The notes under the pieces were generated by a model. That model worked only from the letters and a program-made list of their open reading frames with translations, was not told the origin of the DNA and made no database searches. This document shows positions 32,742 through 40,993 of a DNA stretch of 64,000 bases, piece after piece. The stretch comes from Polyangia bacterium (GTDB taxonomy: Bacteria; Myxococcota_A; Polyangia; Nannocystales; Nannocystaceae): positions 62,001 to 126,000 of the forward strand of contig JAUIKS010000023.1 of assembly GCA_030430565.1 (NCBI GenBank). Reading direction: 5' to 3'. Position 1 is the first letter of the stretch, and each line of letters starts with the position of its first letter. A program made the translations under genes and the position numbers.

Positions 32742-33812
32742 GTGCCGCCCTTCTTCGCGCTCGTGGCCCTGTACGGGCTGATCTTCGTGCTTCACCTGAT
32801 CGTGCCGGGTCGCTGGGTCACCGGCTACGCGCGGGACGAGCGAAGCGGCGCGCCGCTGCGCTACCGACTCAACGGGCTCCGCGTCGCGCTGCTCACCCTC
32901 GCGCTCTACCTCGGCGCCGGCGCGCTGGGCTGGATCCCGTGGGATTACCTCTACGTCCACCGGTGGGAGGCGCTCGCGGCCGCCTGCGCGTTGGGGCTGG
33001 TGTTCACCGGCGCGATCGTGCTGACCGCCCCGCCCCGCCGCGGGCTGCTCACGGACCTGTTCCTCGGGCGCCGCGAGAACCCGCAGCTCGCGGGCGGCCA
33101 CGTCGACGCGAAGATGTTCCTGTACCTGGTCGGCGCGGTCACGCTCGAGCTCAACCTGCTCTCCTTCGCGGCCCACCACGTGCTGCTGTTCCCGGGCGAG
33201 GCCTCGCCGGGGGTGCTGCTGCACGTCGCGCTGTTCAGCTGGTTCGTGTTTGACTACCTGTGGTTCGAAGAGGTCCACCTCTACACCTACGACCTGTTCG
33301 CGGAGCGCGTGGGCTTCAAGCTCGGCTGGGGCTGCTTGACCTTCTACCCGTTCTTCTACGCGGTCGGGCTGTGGTCGGTCGCCGCGCGCCCGGACCCGGG
33401 CGCGCCCGGCTGGCGGCTGCTGCTGTGCGCGCTGCTGTTCTTCGCCGGCTGGGTGATGGCGCGCGGCGCCAACATGCAGAAGTACTGGTTCAAGACCCAG
33501 CCCGAGCGCCCGGCCTTCGGCGTGCTGCCGCCCGAGACGATCGAGGACGGCGAGCGCCGGCTGCTCGTCAACGGGTTCTGGGGCGCCGCGCGACACATCA
33601 ACTACCTGGGCGAGATCACGATGGCGACCGCGCTCGCGCTCACGCTCGGCTACCCCTGGGCGCTGGGGCCGTGGCTGTACCCGCTGTACTACGTGGTCCT
33701 GCTGCTGCCGCGGCAGCGCGACGACGACCGCCGCTGCGCGGCGAAGTACGGCGCGCTGTGGGCCGAGTACGAGCGCCGCGTGCCCTACCGCGTCATCCCG
33801 TACCTGTACTGA
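32742..33812 (+). CDS. ERG4/ERG24-family sterol reductase-like membrane protein
   Basis: 356 residues from GTG 32742, with about nine membrane helices. The C-terminal block is diagnostic: ANMQKYWFKTQPE, LLVNGFWGAARHINYLGE, then CAAKYGALWAEYERRVPYRVIPYLY, matching the ANSQKxxFR, (G/S)xxGxxRHxNYxGD and VPYRIxPYxY ends of delta14-sterol and delta7-sterol reductases. These enzymes reduce ring double bonds with NADPH in a membrane. The N-terminal part is shorter than in eukaryotic ERG24 (~430 residues) and starts PFFALVALYGLIFVLHLIVPGRW. The family and a reductase role are well supported; the substrate and which bond is reduced are inferred. It is divergent from the Rieske/LRR operon and convergent (21 bp) with an SDR. 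Confidence 0.85.
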   Translation: MPPFFALVALYGLIFVLHLIVPGRWVTGYARDERSGAPLRYRLNGLRVALLTLALYLGAGALGWIPWDYLYVHRWEALAAACALGLVFTGAIVLTAPPRRGLLTDLFLGRRENPQLAGGHVDAKMFLYLVGAVTLELNLLSFAAHHVLLFPGEASPGVLLHVALFSWFVFDYLWFEEVHLYTYDLFAERVGFKLGWGCLTFYPFFYAVGLWSVAARPDPGAPGWRLLLCALLFFAGWVMARGANMQKYWFKTQPERPAFGVLPPETIEDGERRLLVNGFWGAARHINYLGEITMATALALTLGYPWALGPWLYPLYYVVLLLPRQRDDDRRCAAKYGALWAEYERRVPYRVIPYLY

Positions 33813-33833
33813 GAGACATAACCTCGAGAGCGC

Positions 33834-34628
33834 TCAGCCCTCGCGCAGCTTCGCGGTCTGGGCGCCCATGATCGTGACGGCGCGCCGACGCGGGAGCAGG
33901 CGCGTCAGCGCGAACGCGGCGAGGCGGTTGGCGAGGCCGGGGACCACGCTCGGGCCGCGGCCGAGCGCGCCCAGGGCCTCCGCGACGACCGCCTCGGGCG
34001 ACATGGCCGAAGGGCCCTGTTCGCGGATGGTCCGCAGGAAGCCCGGCGTCCGCGTCGCGCCGGCGCAGCAGACCAGGACGTCGACGCCGGCCGGCCCCAG
34101 CTCGTGCCACAGCGCCTCGCCGAGCGCGAGGTTAAACGCCTTGCTCGCGCCGTAGGCGGCGATGCGCGGCGCCGCCGTGAAGGCGGTCATCGAGGACATC
34201 AAGATCACCCCGCCGCGGCCGCGCGCGCGCATGGGCTGGCCCAGGGTGTGGGCGACCGTCAGCGGCCCGCGGCAGTTCACGTCGACGACCGCGTGATGCT
34301 CGGCGAGCGGGCGCTCGAGGAAGCCGCCGACGCGCGAGTAGGCCGCGTTGTAGACGCAGAGGCCGATCTCGAGCCCGCGGGTGCGCTCGCGCAGCGCGTC
34401 CGCGAGGCCCGGCGCGCCGAGGTCGAGCGCCTCGGTCCGGACCTCGACGCGCGCCCGCAGCGGCGCGGCGACCTGCGCGAGCGCGTCGGGCCGCCGCGCG
34501 AGCAGCACGAGGTTGAGGCCGCGCTCGGCGAGGGCGCGGGCGAAGGCGGCGCCGAGGCCCTCCGAGGCGCCGGCGACCAGCGCCCACGGTCCGTACCGCT
34601 CGAGGAACTGCTGCTGGGTCCGCGCCAT
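33834..34628 (-). CDS. Short-chain dehydrogenase/reductase (17beta-HSD-like)
   Basis: 264 residues from ATG 34628. The cofactor loop is LVAGASEGLGAAFA (TGxxxGxG form) with LLARRP just after, favouring NADP. CVYNAAYS is the NAG-type motif, VILMSSMTAF carries the catalytic Ser, and YGASKAF the YxxxK dyad. The C-terminal MSPEAVVAEALGALGRGP matches the classical SDRs acting on ketosteroids and fatty acyl groups (HSD17B12/DltE group). Its 3' end is 21 bp from the sterol-reductase-family stop, and that tail-to-tail layout is the basis for linking it to that gene. It could equally be an unrelated carbonyl reductase. Confidence 0.9.
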   Translation of the reverse strand: MARTQQQFLERYGPWALVAGASEGLGAAFARALAERGLNLVLLARRPDALAQVAAPLRARVEVRTEALDLGAPGLADALRERTRGLEIGLCVYNAAYSRVGGFLERPLAEHHAVVDVNCRGPLTVAHTLGQPMRARGRGGVILMSSMTAFTAAPRIAAYGASKAFNLALGEALWHELGPAGVDVLVCCAGATRTPGFLRTIREQGPSAMSPEAVVAEALGALGRGPSVVPGLANRLAAFALTRLLPRRRAVTIMGAQTAKLREG

Positions 34629-34680
34629 CGGGCGGGATGGTACCCGAGCGCCGGCGCGTCCGCGCTTCGCGGTTCGCGGT

Positions 34681-35844
34681 TTAGTCAAGCTCGTTGAGGG
34701 CCGCGAGCGCGGCCTCGACATCGACGAGCAGACGCGTCGCCGCCGGGTAGTGGGGGGAAAGCGCGAGGGCCTCGCGGCAAGCCTGCGCAGCCTCCTCGTA
34801 GCGCGCCATCCCGCGGAGGATCAGACCGATGTTGAGCCAGGCCTCGTCGGGGTTCCCATCGCGGACCGTCGCCTCGCGATGGGCCGCGAGGGCTTCTTCG
34901 AGCCGCCCTTGACGCGCGAGGCAGCTCCCGAGAAATATCCACGCGACGGTGCCCTCGGGCGCAGCCGCGAGGAACTCACGACACCAATGCTCCTCGGCCG
35001 CCAGCCGGCCCCGGCAGCGCGCGAGACTTCGCCCCAACATGCACTGGCGGACGCGCTCTCGCGGTGTGTTGGGAACGGGCATCTCGCGCAGCAGCTCGTC
35101 GGCACGGGCGAAGCTCCGCATGCCGGTAAGGAGCTCAATCTCGATGTAGAGGGCGCGGCGGCTTCGTGGTCGGCGCGCGCGGAGCCGGCCCACGAGCACG
35201 CGGGCGAGCCCATGCTGCCCCGCGTCCATGGCCTCTTCGACACGTCGCAATAGCGCGCTACCGCGGTCGCTATCATCAGCCTCCGGGTCGTAGGCGAGCG
35301 ACGCGAGCACCCCGGTGTGGCTCGCCTCGAGGGCCTCGAGCTCGTCCTTTGAGATGCCAACCGTGGCGCTAATCGTCCACACGCCACCCTGCCGGCGAAA
35401 CTCCGCGTACCACCCGCGCTGGCCTGCTCCGCGGATCTCGTAGACCATCAGCGCGCCGCGGTCCTGCGCGAGCGTGTCACCCGAGAACCACACATAGAGG
35501 CCCGTGTCGGCGATCTGGTCGAGCTCGCGCACGCCGGGTCGGTGAAGCGTAAGGCGTGGTCGGCCGCGCCGGAGCTCGCCGCCGTCGCTATTGTAGGTGC
35601 GCTCCGACAAGATTCGCCCGCTGGCGAACGGCGGGAGGATAAGACGCTCACGCGCCCGAAGATCGCGACCCCGGCGGTCCGTCCCTGCGAAGTGAAGCCA
35701 GCGCGGGCCGAACCAGTGATTGACGTGGACGAGCTGGACGAGCTCGGGCTTGAGCCGACGGAACGCGCCGATGACGACGTGCTGAAGGCGGAAACGAAGC
35801 GAGAGCGAATCGTGCTCGATTCCCGGCAACGTGAGCCGCTGCAT
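34681..35844 (-). CDS. TPR-containing hypothetical protein
   Basis: 387 residues. The C-terminal half holds tetratricopeptide-like units (GTVAWIFLGSCLARQGRLEEALAAH, DEAWLNIGLILRGMARYEEAAQACR, SPHYPAATRLLVDVEAAL). The N-terminal ~200 residues look beta-rich (TYNSDGGELRRGRPRLTLH, YVWFSGDTLAQDRGALMVYEI) and are unlike any domain I know. No signal sequence. It is 52 bp upstream of the SDR on the same strand but codon use and composition look no different from its neighbours. The 247-bp region in front of it has an AT-rich part with ACCA-TAT-TGGT (35954-35964), a possible promoter element. Confidence 0.75.
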   Translation of the reverse strand: MQRLTLPGIEHDSLSLRFRLQHVVIGAFRRLKPELVQLVHVNHWFGPRWLHFAGTDRRGRDLRARERLILPPFASGRILSERTYNSDGGELRRGRPRLTLHRPGVRELDQIADTGLYVWFSGDTLAQDRGALMVYEIRGAGQRGWYAEFRRQGGVWTISATVGISKDELEALEASHTGVLASLAYDPEADDSDRGSALLRRVEEAMDAGQHGLARVLVGRLRARRPRSRRALYIEIELLTGMRSFARADELLREMPVPNTPRERVRQCMLGRSLARCRGRLAAEEHWCREFLAAAPEGTVAWIFLGSCLARQGRLEEALAAHREATVRDGNPDEAWLNIGLILRGMARYEEAAQACREALALSPHYPAATRLLVDVEAALAALNELD

Positions 35845-36091
35845 GAGGGCACCGTATCACGCGGCCGTCATGAACACGGCAGCCCTCGCCCTGCGCGCGG
35901 AGGCGATGGCCGGCGCGGGCTCGTCTTGGGATCACGTATGATCTGTTCAAAACACCATATTGGTATGTCAGAGGTGCCGACCGCCCGCGCGGTCTCTCGG
36001 CGGGCGCGCAACAGACCGACGTCGACCTTCACGAGTTCTTGTCGGCTAGCTGCGCGCGATGCACCCGCGCCCGAGCGCGCGCCCGGCTGCC

Positions 36092-37573
36092 TCAGCCGAC
36101 AGGCGGCGGCGGCGGCGGCTCTTCGAAGCAGGTCGTGATCTCGAGGATCATGTACAGCAGCACCAGCTCCTGCGGGCTGAGCCCGTCGTGCGCGAGGCTC
36201 GAGGTCTCGAAGGTGCTGTACATCATGCGCCCGCAGCCGTACTGGCCGCTGACCGCCATCGGGCGGCTGAGCTGCGGATCGGCGCAGCTCGAGCAGGGGC
36301 CCTCGACCCAGGCGCGGTGCCCGACGTTGACGTCCTCGCCCATCATGTCCTCGACCCAGACCTCGCTGATCTCGTCGATGCCCGAGTAGTTCAGCTCGGT
36401 CGTGACGCTGGGCAGGTCGAAGAGCGTCGGGTAGCCGTTCCCGATGTCCTTCAGGGCAGGCGGCAGCGCCTCGAGCCAGGCCAGGAGCTCGGGGTCGAGG
36501 ACCTGGCCGATCGAGGTGTAGGCCGGCTGGATGTCCGGCATCCCGGGGCTGTGGAATTCTTGGTAGCTGGGGAACGGCCCCTCGATGTACTCGTTCGAGT
36601 GATCGGTCGCGTACCACTTGCCGCCCGACTCGACGTAGGCGCGGATGTTGTCGATCCGCGCCTGCTCGATGAAGGGCGCGCCGAGCCAGTACTTGGTCGA
36701 CGCGCAGGGCACGAAGATGATGTGGTACTGGCTCATGCCGACCAGGTCGTCCATGAACGCGCCCTGGTCGCTGTCGCTGATCATGTCGAACTGCTCGGTC
36801 CCGGGGATCAGCGTGCCGCTGCCGTTGATCTGCCCCAGGCCGAACTTGGCGAGCACGTTGTAGACGGCGTCCGGGTAGGTCTCGTAGACGGCGATCCGCG
36901 GGATCCACATGCCGGCGGCGGGATCCCACACGCCCGGCAGGTTGCTCTGGTCGGGCGCCAGGTTGGTCTCGCCGACGGGGATGTCGAGCTCGACGACCCG
37001 CAGGAACTGACCCTTCTGGATCACGAGCTTCTGCCCGGGCCCCGAGTGTGCCGGCAGGGTGAAGCGGCCGTCGGCCTGCGAGAAGGTGTAGGGCGTCTGG
37101 CAGTCGAGCACGACGCACTCGGCGCAGTAGGTCTCGTCGGGGATCGGCTCGACCGGATCGCTGGTGACGTAGACGAGCGCGCCGCTGATCGGCAGCTGCA
37201 GGTTGGGCGCGAACACGACGCCGTTGAGCGTGGCGTCGGGCTCCGGTCCGCAGTCGCCGTCGCCGTCGCCGTCTCCGGGCTCGCCGACATCGAACTTGAG
37301 GCCGTCGCCGTCGCCGTCTCCGTCTCCGTCGCCGTCGCCGTCGCCGCCGCTCGTGCTGCTCGATCCGCTCGCGTCGCCGCCGCTGCTGGTCTCGCCGTGC
37401 GAGCCGGTCGCGCCGGTCGAGCCCGCGGTCGAGCTCGAGCTCGTGCCGCCGCCGAGCGTGCTCATCGAGGCCGCGGACGCGCCGGCGCCGTCGCTGCCCT
37501 TCCCGTCGTCGCCGCCGCACGCGGCCAGCAGCGCCGCCGTCCCCAAGATCCACCATGTTTTCGAACGCGCCAT
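36092..37573 (-). CDS. Surface lipoprotein with Gly-Asp linker and GATase-like domain
   Basis: 493 residues. The signal GTAALLAACGG is a lipoprotein signal. It is followed by ~100 residues of Ser/Thr/Gly linker and a (Gly-Asp)n tract (residues ~78-95), then a second GDGDGD stretch. A carboxypeptidase-regulatory-like beta domain (LNGVVFAPNLQLPISGALVYV ... FTLPAHSGPGQKL) precedes a ~270-residue alpha/beta domain (YHIIFVPCASTKYW, IRAYVESGGKWYATDHSNEY) that recalls class I glutamine amidotransferase-like folds such as ThuA. No catalytic Cys-His-Glu triad could be assigned. It ends in a Pro6 tail. The architecture is characteristic of myxobacterial surface proteins. Role unknown. Confidence 0.8.
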   Translation of the reverse strand: MARSKTWWILGTAALLAACGGDDGKGSDGAGASAASMSTLGGGTSSSSTAGSTGATGSHGETSSGGDASGSSSTSGGDGDGDGDGDGDGDGLKFDVGEPGDGDGDGDCGPEPDATLNGVVFAPNLQLPISGALVYVTSDPVEPIPDETYCAECVVLDCQTPYTFSQADGRFTLPAHSGPGQKLVIQKGQFLRVVELDIPVGETNLAPDQSNLPGVWDPAAGMWIPRIAVYETYPDAVYNVLAKFGLGQINGSGTLIPGTEQFDMISDSDQGAFMDDLVGMSQYHIIFVPCASTKYWLGAPFIEQARIDNIRAYVESGGKWYATDHSNEYIEGPFPSYQEFHSPGMPDIQPAYTSIGQVLDPELLAWLEALPPALKDIGNGYPTLFDLPSVTTELNYSGIDEISEVWVEDMMGEDVNVGHRAWVEGPCSSCADPQLSRPMAVSGQYGCGRMMYSTFETSSLAHDGLSPQELVLLYMILEITTCFEEPPPPPPVG

Positions 37574-37695
37574 CGAAGCCCCCTGTTCACTGTATCAGCA
37601 ACAGCTCGAGACCCGAGGCGCGCGCAGTGCCGCCGGCGCGGCGCGGCCTAACGATTTGAAGTTGTTTCGGTTTTGTCGCGGCGAGGGACGCTGCG

Positions 37696-38973
37696 TCAGC
37701 GCCGTCGACGTCGACGCCCGCGCGCGAGGCCGAGGCCGAGCAGCAGCGTGAACATCGACGCGAGCGCCCCCTCGCGGTCGGTCTGCTGCCTGCATGTACA
37801 GGTTAACGTGAACTCGTCGCCGTCGATGTCAGGGCCCGAGCCGCCGTCGGTGCCGGACGCGGTGGACTCCTCGCCGCCGGTGTCGGGCTCCATGCCGGTC
37901 GAGCTCGAGTCGTCCCCGCCGCTCGAGCTGGTGCTGTCAGGGGGGCCCGCCGTCGTGGTCTCGGGGTCCTCGGTGTCGCCGCCGGTGGTGCCGGGATCGG
38001 TCTCGCCGCCGGTGCTCGAGTCGTCGCCGGTGGTGCCGCTGTCGTCGAAGGGCGGCCCGCAGTGATCGCCCGCGCCCTCGAGCTGGTCGTCGACGCAGCC
38101 CTCCTCCCAGACCCCGAGGCCGTCGCCGGGGCTGAGCGGGAAGCCGCCGCAGTCGGGCCCGGGGTTCCAGGTGCCGTCGGCGTCGTGACAGGGCGTGATG
38201 TCGAGCCCCGAGCTCTGCTCGATCCACTCGATCGCCTCGAGGTGCATGACGCCGTAGATCGTCTGCGTCGTCGCGCAGTCGAAGCCGAGGCCGCGCGAGG
38301 TGATGCCGAACACCCGCCAGGTGCCGTCCGCGAGCTGCAGGAACGCCGGCCCGCCGGAGTCGCCGTTGCACGCGCCCTCGCCGTCGCCGCCGACGATCAC
38401 CTCCGAGGCGTTGACGAAGCTGTCGACGGTCGTGACGACCTCGCGCTTCACCCCGAGCTGCTGGGACTCGTCGAAGCCGTAGCCGACCAGGGTGACCTCC
38501 GCGTCCGGCACCAGCTCCTCGGCCTCGCAGCCCATCAGCACGGGCACGATCGGCACGTCGGTGACCGGCTCGGCGAGCGTGCAGTAGGCGAAGTCGCCGC
38601 CCGGGGGATCGGCGAAGAGGTCGAAGCCTGGGTTGACCTGACAGTCCGCGACGGGGACGACCCGCGCGGGGTCCGACGAGCTCTCGCCGAAGCGCACCTC
38701 GACGGGGTCCTCCATCATCAGGATGGGGCAGTGCGCGGCGTAGATCACGAGCTCGGGGTGCACGAGCGTGCCGGTGCACTCGCCAATCGCGACCGTCGCC
38801 GGCCAGCCGCAGACCGCGGAGGGCTCGCCGCCGAAGATCTCGCTCGCCGCCGGCGGCGTCGTCAGCCCGGGCGCGGCGCTCGCCGTCGCCGCGACGCCCG
38901 CGAGCGTGACGGTCGCCGCGAGCGCGACGAGACTAAAACGACATGACCCTAAAAACCTGTTCACTACTATCAT
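37696..38973 (-). CDS. Secreted trypsin-like serine protease with MYXO-CTERM-like tail
   Basis: 425 residues from ATG 38973. A signal peptide ends near residue 33 (AATASAAP). The S1-family fold has the zymogen-like IFGGEPSAVCGW start (residues ~46-57), catalytic His81 in YAAHC, Asp127 in GGDFAYC and Ser206 in CNGDSGGPA. The Ser/Thr/Gly/Asp linker (~300-395) leads to a C-terminal Cys pair (CTCRQQ), a hydrophobic helix (ALASMFTLLLGLGLA) and a RGRRRRRR end, the Cys-helix-Arg plan of MYXO-CTERM sorting signals. It probably is anchored at, or released from, the cell surface. Upstream in-frame ATG extensions were rejected because they would hide the signal peptide. Confidence 0.88.
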   Translation of the reverse strand: MIVVNRFLGSCRFSLVALAATVTLAGVAATASAAPGLTTPPAASEIFGGEPSAVCGWPATVAIGECTGTLVHPELVIYAAHCPILMMEDPVEVRFGESSSDPARVVPVADCQVNPGFDLFADPPGGDFAYCTLAEPVTDVPIVPVLMGCEAEELVPDAEVTLVGYGFDESQQLGVKREVVTTVDSFVNASEVIVGGDGEGACNGDSGGPAFLQLADGTWRVFGITSRGLGFDCATTQTIYGVMHLEAIEWIEQSSGLDITPCHDADGTWNPGPDCGGFPLSPGDGLGVWEEGCVDDQLEGAGDHCGPPFDDSGTTGDDSSTGGETDPGTTGGDTEDPETTTAGPPDSTSSSGGDDSSSTGMEPDTGGEESTASGTDGGSGPDIDGDEFTLTCTCRQQTDREGALASMFTLLLGLGLARGRRRRRR

Positions 38974-39131
38974 GCTCTTCGCCACGCTCTCGCCGTTGTG
39001 GGCGAGGCTCCAGCTAATCACGGATCTGGCGAGCGCGATACGCGGTCCGCCGGCCGCTCGCTGTTTGGCGCCAGCGAGCCGCGCCGCGGCCTTCACGCGG
39101 GTGGCCCCTTCGACTACATCGCGCGCGGAGC

Positions 39132-39893
39132 TCACTCGCTCGGCGTCGAGATCAGCGGCGGCGGCGGGACCCCGATGTTGATCGCGGAGCTCGGCGGCGG
39201 CGGCGGGAGCGGTGACGAGCCGCGCGGCTCCTCGAGGTCGACCTCGATCTCGTCCACGTCCGCCTCGTCCTTGGGGAAGCTCGGCTTGCCGACGATCGTC
39301 ACCCGCGAGGCCTGGAACGGGCGGATGTTCGCGGTCTCGTAGCGGCCGGTCTCGCCGCGCTCCTCGCCCGGGTCGACGTTGATCTCGACGTCATCATCGG
39401 CGTCGACGATCTGCAGGTCGTTCTCGCTGTCGGGCATGTCGGCGGGTGTGAGCTCGTTGCGCAGGTCGTCGAGCACGAGCTGCTGCAGCCACTCGCGGCT
39501 GACGAAGCCGTCGCTGGGGACGACATCGAGCGTGCCGCCGGTGATGCTCGCCAGCAGCTTGCCGCCGCCGCGCTTCGACACCTTCCAGGCGAGATCGTGC
39601 TCGCTCCAGGCGTCGGAGAGCGCGATGAGCATCAGCCCGATGACGCCGCGCGCGCGCACGAGGTCTTTTTCGAGCTGCATGACGACGGTCCGCGTGGGCG
39701 TCTCCGCGAGCTTCTCGGCCAGGCTGCGTACGGACGCGAGCTTCTGCTTGAGCCCGTTGCAGGTCTGCACCCAACGGTCGCGGTCGCCCACGAGGTCCTC
39801 GAGGTTGCTCTCGAGCTCTCGTACGCGGGTGCGCAGGGCCTGGGCCTCGATCACTTTCTGGTCGTATCGCTCCCAGAACCCGTCGTTCGCCAT
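39132..39893 (-). CDS. Coiled-coil protein with acidic and proline-rich C-terminus
   Basis: 253 residues. The first ~75 residues are a heptad coiled coil (VIEAQALRTRVRELESNLEDL). A helical middle part contains VIGLMLIALSDAWSEHDLAWKV. The final ~90 residues are acidic (DADDDVEINVDPGEERGE) and end in SSPLPPPPPSS and PPPPLISTP. No signal peptide or membrane helix. Possibly a scaffold or developmental cytosolic protein; no family is recognised. It is alone, with 158 bp to the protease start and 281 bp to the next plus-strand gene. Confidence 0.75.
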   Translation of the reverse strand: MANDGFWERYDQKVIEAQALRTRVRELESNLEDLVGDRDRWVQTCNGLKQKLASVRSLAEKLAETPTRTVVMQLEKDLVRARGVIGLMLIALSDAWSEHDLAWKVSKRGGGKLLASITGGTLDVVPSDGFVSREWLQQLVLDDLRNELTPADMPDSENDLQIVDADDDVEINVDPGEERGETGRYETANIRPFQASRVTIVGKPSFPKDEADVDEIEVDLEEPRGSSPLPPPPPSSAINIGVPPPPLISTPSE

Positions 39894-40174
39894 GGCGTTA
39901 GCATAGACACGAACTCACCATCTCGCCCAGGGATTACCGGCCCCCGGGCGTTGGGCTCGAGCGAGGCCTGCGCCCCCCGAACGCAGACCTGCACGAATGA
40001 CGGGCGTGACGCGAGCGGCCTGGGGGCTGTGTGAACTATTTGACTACACACTGATCGTTCAGAACTGCGCCGCGCTCCGGGATCGTCGCGCGCCGCGGCG
40101 CCGCGTCCGTGCGGCCCGCCCCTCCGGGAATGTTGCCCGATGGGGCAGGTGACGTGGCGCCGCGTGATGCTGGT

Positions 40175-40993
40175 ATGCTCCCGGCGCGCCCGCGATCGAT
40201 CGTGAACGACGCCCAGATCACACGCCTGCTCGCCCACGTCGAGACCCTGACGAGCGCCGGCGGCGACTACAACCGGCTGACGATGACAGCCGGCGAGTAC
40301 CACGCGATCATCACCGGCGCGCGCGATCGCAACTCGGTGACCGTCGAGGTCATCGGCAACCGCGACCTCTCGCGCCCGGCCAAGCTCACCGAGGGGCGCG
40401 CGGCGGTGATTGAGGAGCACGGCTACCGCTCGTCGAGCCGGCGGCCCGGCCCGAGCAAGACCGTGAAGCTCGGGAGCGATTCCGAGCGTCAGCAGCTGGC
40501 GCGCGAGATCTCCGACATCTTCGCGCGGGCCTTCGGCGTGGGCGCGGACGAGCCGATCGAGTTCGCGGTCGCGCTCGGAGACGCCGAGCCGACGCGCAAC
40601 GTCGAGCTGGTGCGAGCGATGCGGCGCGTCGCGCAGCGGCGCGACAGCGAGTCGCGGATGCAGCTGTACCAGGCGCTCGCGCGCGCCACCTACCTGCTCC
40701 CGCTCGCCAGCGCGCGCGAGGAGGACGAGCCGCACGTGTTCGAGACCATGCGCGGGCGCCCGGTGCTCGGCGTATTCACCGACTGGAACTCGCTGCGGCT
40801 GTGGAAGCCCCGCGGCTGGCCCTACGTGCTGCGCTCCGCCGAGGAGGTGTTCAGGGCCGCAGTCGAGCACCGAGTCGGCGCGCTCATGATCAACCCGCGC
40901 GGGAACGTCGGCGGCGAGCTGTACCTCCACGAGGTGGAGATGATCGATCGCGCGATCGCGAAGCTGAACGCGCGCCGGGGAGGCGCTCGCTGA
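40175..40993 (+). CDS. SseB-family-domain protein
   Basis: 272 residues from ATG 40175; GTG 40202 (VNDAQITRLL) is an alternative. The C-terminal half (~150-270) matches the SseB N-terminal domain: ATYLLPLASAREED, PVLGVFTDWNSLRLWKPRG, then FRAAVEHRVGALMINPRGN and GGELYLHEVEMI. The N-terminal ~140 residues hold an unassigned beta/alpha domain (YNRLTMTAGEYHAIITGARD ... SVTVEVIGNRDL). SseB-like domains occur in type III secretion-associated proteins and in many unrelated bacterial proteins of unknown role. Its stop (TGA 40991-40993) overlaps the proposed CTG start of murE by 3 bp, implying coupled translation. Confidence 0.75.
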   Translation: MLPARPRSIVNDAQITRLLAHVETLTSAGGDYNRLTMTAGEYHAIITGARDRNSVTVEVIGNRDLSRPAKLTEGRAAVIEEHGYRSSSRRPGPSKTVKLGSDSERQQLAREISDIFARAFGVGADEPIEFAVALGDAEPTRNVELVRAMRRVAQRRDSESRMQLYQALARATYLLPLASAREEDEPHVFETMRGRPVLGVFTDWNSLRLWKPRGWPYVLRSAEEVFRAAVEHRVGALMINPRGNVGGELYLHEVEMIDRAIAKLNARRGGAR

